64,000 bases of DNA, taken from Catonia carolina. Its lineage: Eukaryota > Arthropoda > Insecta > Hemiptera > Achilidae. This document shows, piece after piece, positions 61,901 through 64,000 of the stretch. The stretch covers positions 95,215,969 through 95,279,968 of the forward strand of contig JAQMRL010000003.1 in the NCBI GenBank assembly GCA_035578175.1, in the 5' to 3' direction. Position numbers and translations under genes: made by a program. The first letter of the stretch is position 1; every line of letters starts with the position of its first letter. A model generated the notes under the pieces. The model was given only the letters and a program-made list of their open reading frames with translations, was not told the DNA's origin and ran no database searches.

Positions 61901-62935
61901 ACCTCACTTACACATCACTTACATATCATCCTCATCTCATAGGGCCTTGGGGTTGCTTATTATTCTTAAATAAGTTAGCAGCAATTGCAAAACGGTCAGG
62001 TATAAAACAAAAAAAAATCTCTGTTCTTTTGAACAGATTTTAACGTACACATGTTAAGGATTAAAAATAAAATCTTGGATGTATGTATATTATTATTATT
62101 CCTCAATCTGTTAGTTTCAGGGCTAAAAAAATAGTTATGTTTTTTATAACATGGTCACCCAACTAAATGACTGAAGTATTTAAGAACAAAAGAGGTAGAG
62201 ATATAGAAGACACTAGTCAGAGTTACCATCTCTAAAAGGAATGCATTTCATTATACAGCCAGATCCTTTGGTGAATGAAGTGAAGATGTCATTTGCAAGG
62301 TGGAAAACATGCTTTTTAGAGGGCAAGGAGTCCTGATAAGCATACTTTTCAATTTAGTGAGGAAGGTAATAGTAAACCACCTCAATCCTCGTTTTACTTA
62401 GTAAAACCTGTAGAGGTTTAAACAGCCTTTTTGCTGATGACCTGAACAATTCCTGTGTGTATATGACATTTGGTTATTATTTAGGCTCTATATTTAATTT
62501 TTCTTATTTCAAAAACAACTATGTTAATATAAATGCAAATATAATTCTGTTTAAATTCAGCTAGCTGTTTGAATTGATTTATTATTTTAAATTAAATTAA
62601 AAATGAATGTAATTGTAAATTACTGCTTGCATGTTGTTATTTGAGTTATATTATTTATAACTTTTTTTTTGTTAATAATATATTTTATAGTAATAGTTTT
62701 AAAATTATCACTTGTGTTAATTTTGTATGACGTTTTATGTTTCTCTTATTTTCAGGATTTGGATCTACAATTCGAGCATTTCAGAATTAAAAACAATGCT
62801 AAATTTCATTTCAGTACATCAGACATTTTAATGATATGTTTTATTGTTTTTATGGCAGCCGTAATATATTCTTTGTTAGAAAGATATCAGCGCTATTATC
62901 GTCCAATCCATGAACCATATTGGAATTACAATTGA
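43896..62935 (+). CDS. atl: Atlastin-like GTPase, eight exons, 5' end missing, unusual C-terminus
   Basis: Joined exons: 43896-44116, 45712-45870, 46986-47141, 48476-48625, 53316-53454, 55579-55763, 57702-57923, 62756-62935. They give about 469 residues plus a missing N-terminus. Atlastins are ER membrane GTPases that dimerise across membranes and drive homotypic ER fusion. Seen: P-loop GAFRKGKS, a switch I-like [10 protein letters not shown]3 LLDTQG, G4 LVRDW, guanine-cap-like [10 protein letters not shown], and middle-domain helices ending in [11 protein letters not shown]. All introns are GT-AG and phases agree. The first exon begins with two bases of a split codon, so a coding exon must lie upstream; an in-frame ATG at 43925 is a fallback start. 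The family usually ends with a paired membrane hairpin and an amphipathic helix (human ATL1 is 558 residues). Here the last exon has only one hydrophobic stretch. This may be an alternative isoform or a paralog. Family assignment is very secure; the 5' and 3' structure is less so. Confidence 0.95.
44633..44745 (+). repeat. tRNA-like SINE, group S2, in atlastin intron
   Basis: GTTGATGTAGTGGTCAGCAT, TTGGCTTCTCCATTAGTGG, TTAGGTTCAATTCGTGATCA and GGTCTGGTATTTCTTCATTT follow the S2 copy at 36910 with decay. Confidence 0.6.
45712..45870 (+). CDS. atl: Atlastin exon B (switch I region)
   Basis: This phase 0 exon has 53 codons. The acceptor is TTCTACTTCCAG and the donor is GTAAGG. It encodes the conserved [20 protein letters not shown] block, which holds the switch I threonines, and then WSEVFL. 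In-frame reading continues into the intron, but similarity to atlastin ends exactly at the donor. Confidence 0.95.
45975..46190 (+). pseudogene. LINE reverse-transcriptase C-terminal remnant in atlastin intron
   Basis: Plus-strand translation, with shifts, gives [20 protein letters not shown] and [13 protein letters not shown], then [10 protein letters not shown]. This matches the [25 protein letters not shown] ... LxxYGHxxRM order of non-LTR tails. It starts ~100 bases after atlastin exon B. Confidence 0.65.
46279..46396. repeat. Tandem repeat, 39 bp unit, three copies
   Basis: GAAAATTTAATGAAAAGATA, followed by a TTTAAAAC...TCACA block, starts at 46279, 46318 and 46357 with a few substitutions. 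Confidence 0.85.
46898..46952. repeat. T25 and (AT)15 tract before exon C
   Basis: A run of 25 T followed by alternating TA to 46952, ending about 33 bases before the exon C acceptor. Likely length-variable. It may act as a distant polypyrimidine tract. Confidence 0.85.
46986..47141 (+). CDS. atl: Atlastin exon C (G3 motif)
   Basis: This phase 0 exon has 52 codons with a consensus GTAAGT donor. It encodes [17 protein letters not shown], the G3 DTQG motif, then [19 protein letters not shown] and QEDDLQHLQ, all typical of atlastins. It is too short to stand out as an isolated reading frame and was found by family similarity. A T25/(AT)15 tract lies about 35 bases before its acceptor. Confidence 0.95.
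47142..48475. other. Atlastin intron C-D, nothing recognised
   Basis: 1334 bp of AT-rich intron with no recognised repeat or exon. Confidence 0.5.
48476..48625 (+). CDS. atl: Atlastin exon D (G4 RDW motif)
   Basis: This phase 0 exon has 50 codons, acceptor TTATTTTTTCAG and donor GTATAT. It encodes [10 protein letters not shown] and then [11 protein letters not shown]. The arginine and aspartate of RDW read the guanine base in this family. The exon ends in [11 protein letters not shown], which continues directly into exon E. Confidence 0.95.
48845..49620 (-). pseudogene. LINE reverse-transcriptase remnant with FADD motif
   Basis: The minus strand gives [18 protein letters not shown], with the RT catalytic FADD at 49532-49543, then DLWNEEI-like and [12 protein letters not shown] blocks. 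Further on come [14 protein letters not shown] and GRRTA-like and [11 protein letters not shown] pieces. This is the end of an RT domain and the start of its C-terminal extension, broken by stops. It sits antisense in the atlastin intron D-E. Confidence 0.8.
50381..50640 (-). pseudogene. LINE C-terminal remnant
   Basis: The minus strand translates [20 protein letters not shown] and [17 protein letters not shown]. This resembles the MRFLRxxKGxTRxDRxRNExI..ELGI segment of RTE- or CR1-like elements. Possibly part of the same old insertion as 48845-49620. Confidence 0.6.
50641..52542. other. Atlastin intron D-E, unassigned part
   Basis: About 1.9 kb of AT-rich sequence with no recognised element. 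Confidence 0.5.
52543..53026. repeat. Minisatellite, 81 bp unit, six copies
   Basis: AGTCGTGTGCGGCGGATGAG (with small changes) starts at 52581, 52662, 52743, 52824, 52905 and 52978. The spacing is 81 bp except the last, which is 73 bp. Since 81 is a multiple of three, a minus-strand frame stays open for 143 codons as a 27-residue repeat ([20 protein letters not shown]). This is most likely a by-product of the repeat length. The units are much more GC-rich than the intron around them. Confidence 0.9.
53316..53454 (+). CDS. atl: Atlastin exon E (end of GTPase domain)
   Basis: The exon is 139 bases: 46 codons plus the G of a split glutamate codon. Acceptor TTTATTTCAG, donor GTAATT. It encodes [31 protein letters not shown] and the guanine-cap-like [13 protein letters not shown]. 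The intron in front of it is 4.7 kb and holds LINE pieces and an 81 bp minisatellite. Confidence 0.94.
53683..53892. repeat. Tandem duplication, 107 bp unit, two copies
   Basis: GAATGCCATAAAATAAAATA starts at 53683 and 53790. The units are almost identical, so the duplication is recent. Just before it, ACAGTAGAACATCGATTAAC (53622-53641) resembles a pogo/Tigger end. Confidence 0.88.
54142..54333 (+). mobile_element. tRNA-derived SINE, group S1, with 11 bp target-site duplication, in atlastin intron
   Basis: AAACTTATCAG flanks both sides (54142-54152 and 54323-54333). The body starts GCCGGCCGCGTTGGCAATG and keeps the B box GGTTCGAATCC, the CATACGTTACAAAAAATTCA tail and a terminal A run. It is the same family as 40288-40499. 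Confidence 0.88.
54523..55470 (-). repeat. Family A dispersed repeat, copy 6, in an atlastin intron
   Basis: A nearly full copy, inverted, with terminal repeats at 54529-54541 and 55426-55438 and a GT run near 54662-54678. It sits in the intron between exons E and F and ends ~110 bp before the exon F acceptor. It resembles copies 1 and 3 closely and is likely a recent insertion. Confidence 0.85.
55579..55763 (+). CDS. atl: Atlastin exon F (start of middle domain)
   Basis: The exon is 185 bases. It completes the split glutamate codon and adds 61 codons. Acceptor TTTGTTTTTCAG, donor GTAAGT. It encodes [20 protein letters not shown], then the [20 protein letters not shown] linker and helix typical of the atlastin middle domain. 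A family A repeat ends about 110 bases upstream of the acceptor. Confidence 0.94.
56102..56926. mobile_element. pogo/Tigger-like MITE in atlastin intron
   Basis: Begins CAGTAAAATCCCGGTCATCC and ends GGTTGATCAAGGTTTTACTG followed by TA, giving imperfect inverted ends of ~20 bp. CAGTNNAACCTCGATNANCC ends with TA duplications are typical of pogo/Tigger elements. The left flanking dinucleotide is AA, so one side of the duplication is mutated. No transposase. Confidence 0.6.
57702..57923 (+). CDS. atl: Atlastin exon G (middle-domain helical bundle)
   Basis: This phase 0 exon has 74 codons with a GTAAGT donor. It begins with [15 protein letters not shown], one of the most conserved stretches of the family, and ends with [20 protein letters not shown]. 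In canonical atlastins this is followed by the end of the last middle-domain helix, a short linker and the paired transmembrane segments. Confidence 0.95.
58154..58320 (+). repeat. tRNA-like SINE, group S3, in atlastin intron
   Basis: GGTGACTCTGAGGCCTAGTG, GTTAGAGTG (A box region), GGTTCAATTCACAG (B box) and the tail GGAATTATTACATATTAAAA then CCCACCG. A full-length but decayed copy. Confidence 0.65.
61707..62070 (+). repeat. tRNA-like SINE, group S4, in atlastin intron
   Basis: AGCTGTTAAACAGCTGATTT, CCTGGTTCAAATCATAG (B box), GATTGGTCGGCCTGAGTCTG and CCTTGGGGTTGCTTATTATT match 37214-37465 and the inverted copy at 15849. Confidence 0.65.
62100..62445 (+). mobile_element. Family B element copy in atlastin intron
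   Basis: Same orientation as copy 2, from TTAGTTTCAGGGCT to GCTGATGACCTGAAC. It ends ~310 bp before the terminal atlastin exon. The GCCCATAACAGG start is lost, consistent with truncation. Confidence 0.7.
62756..62935 (+). CDS. atl: Terminal atlastin exon with a single hydrophobic segment
   Basis: Acceptor TTATTTTCAG at 62755, in phase with exon G. It encodes 59 residues and a TGA. Residues 1-22 weakly resemble the usual end of the middle domain (acidic and aromatic residues, then an Asn/Lys/Phe linker). Residues 24-41 are one hydrophobic run ([18 protein letters not shown]). The last 18 are basic and aromatic and end in PYWNYN. The usual second membrane segment and the ~60-residue amphipathic tail are absent. 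Because the phase matches and polyadenylation signals follow, I read this as a real terminal exon. It may be alternative to canonical exons not seen here. Confidence 0.75.
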   Translation, partial: DLDLQFEHFRIKNNAKFHFSTSDILMICFIVFMAAVIYSLLERYQRYYRPIHEPYWNYN

Positions 62936-62980
62936 TATAAATTTACATTGCTCAACTCAATAACGATTTGTTTATTAAAA

Positions 62981-63055
62981 AATAAAAATTTGTAAGCTAG
63001 GTTCACAGCTGTCTGGGCTAGTATAGTAATTGGTTATGTTGGATTGCAAAATAAA
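62981..63055 (+). promoter_or_regulatory. Polyadenylation signals of the atlastin terminal exon
   Basis: Two AATAAA hexamers, at 62981-62986 and 63050-63055, lie 46 and 115 bases after the stop codon. They imply a short 3' UTR and support the exon at 62756-62935 as terminal. In such AT-rich DNA the hexamer also occurs by chance, so the sites are likely but unproven. Confidence 0.5.
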
Positions 63056-63075
63056 TATTATATTGAAGTCGATTC

Positions 63076-64000
63076 ATTTTTTGTGCTGTTAACATTCATA
63101 AATTTTTGATAATTGAAAAATAGCATCATTATACACCATGTGTGAGTTTGTATTGATCTATTTTTTCTGAATTTTTCAGTTTGATAATATCCATAAAATT
63201 ACATGTATCAGGTAACACTTTTAAGTTAAAAACCTTTTGATCCCAGTGATATTTTATAAGTACAGTAGTTATCGGATACAGTGATCGCCAAGGGACCAGG
63301 TAGTTCCGGGCATCGTAAACGATAGTCACTATAACTGATGGCCTTATCTTGTAGCAAAGGTCCAGGTATGATGATGTCGTTTCCCCGTTACGAAGGAAAT
63401 CACTTTACAAGAGCTTCTTCTACGTCTTTTCTTTGACTAAGTCAAAGACTCGTTGATATCTTTTTATCTTCATCAAAACTATTCTGAATTTTTTCCCTGG
63501 TTTTCCAAATTGTGGTGTGTCCCTACACGTGTATTTATCTGTTCACTTCTTAGCCGACTACACCCATTCCAAAGGAAGGTGTGTCCCTACTTTGAATATC
63601 CTGTTCGTTTCACCGTTTTTCAAAAACCAAATAGTGTGCACTTTTTCCACCATTGTAAAATGTCTACGCGATGACACCATATTTACGTTTGTAAAAAACA
63701 CAAAAATAACGGTCGGGTTTACACAAAATTTATGAACTAAACTTGGGTAAACAGGACAATAAAACTATAGATCAGTGCTGTATTTAAGACACAAAAAGAA
63801 AGGATAAACCTATTAGTACCAAACTTCCGATTCAAACTACTGTAAATGCACATTGACACTAACGCTATTAAGAAAAAAACACCTTCAAACTAGACAAAAT
63901 TATGAGTTACACACTGACTCATACCGTTGACAGAAAACCTGCGTAGTTGAAAATTCCTACAATTGTCTCTAAAACCGATATGTGATTTTAACCGATGTCA
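63076..64000. other. Unassigned sequence downstream of atlastin
   Basis: CAGTGATCGCCAAGGGACCA (63279-63298) and nearby CACTATAACTGATGG resemble a Tc1/pogo-type terminus, and AAGGAAGGTGTGTCCCTAC recurs in part at 63510-63590. No gene recognised. Overlapping open stretches at 63453-63735 have no family similarity. Confidence 0.4.

Larger units (their letters stand above)
57924..62755. other. Atlastin intron G-H, the place to look for missing membrane exons
   Basis: A 4.8 kb intron. It holds S3 and S4 SINEs and a family B piece (listed separately). I did not see an exon coding for the canonical FHAARTPATLF-type linker or a transmembrane hairpin, but short exons can be missed by eye. A 63-codon minus-strand frame at 58980-59171 (with [11 protein letters not shown]) is unidentified. 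Confidence 0.5.

Noticed and set aside
1..64000. CRISPR array, bacterial operon or phage content
   Set aside because: No short regularly spaced repeats with unique spacers and no prokaryotic gene structure; the window is eukaryotic with introns and SINEs.

Overview
The window is AT-rich eukaryotic nuclear DNA with spliceosomal introns, microsatellites and a dense load of SINEs, MITEs, foldback elements and decayed LINEs. The only host gene recognised is an atlastin, and the transposon style suggests an arthropod, probably an insect. I cannot name a species.

Region 1 to about 43.9 kb holds no host gene that I can support. It is AT-rich intergenic or first-intron sequence filled with mobile elements. 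These include: a ~950 bp dispersed family called A here (six copies in the window, including one in an atlastin intron); a ~400-500 bp family B flanked by 10-13 bp target-site duplications; at least four tRNA-like SINE groups (S1-S4); a 732 bp hAT-like composite with a perfect 8 bp duplication; a 764 bp piggyBac-like MITE with TTAA ends; an inverted pair of ~373 bp MITEs inside a family B copy; and several LINE reverse-transcriptase C-terminal remnants. Two large foldback structures (10830-11200 and 40920-41210) carry sequences that fit the hammerhead ribozyme fold, as in Penelope-like elements.

Region 43.9-63.1 kb holds eight plus-strand exons of an atlastin, the dynamin-family GTPase that fuses endoplasmic reticulum membranes. 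Phases agree across all seven introns (1.1-4.8 kb). The G1, G3 and G4 motifs, the guanine-cap region and the middle-domain helices are intact. The first coding exon is not identified. The last exon is unusual: in place of the paired transmembrane hairpin and amphipathic tail it encodes one hydrophobic segment, a short basic and aromatic tail, and a stop followed by two AATAAA signals.

The atlastin introns contain further repeats: a SINE with an 11 bp duplication, a family A copy ending ~110 bp before an exon, an 81 bp minisatellite, a pogo/Tigger-like MITE and LINE fragments. After 63.1 kb nothing is recognised.
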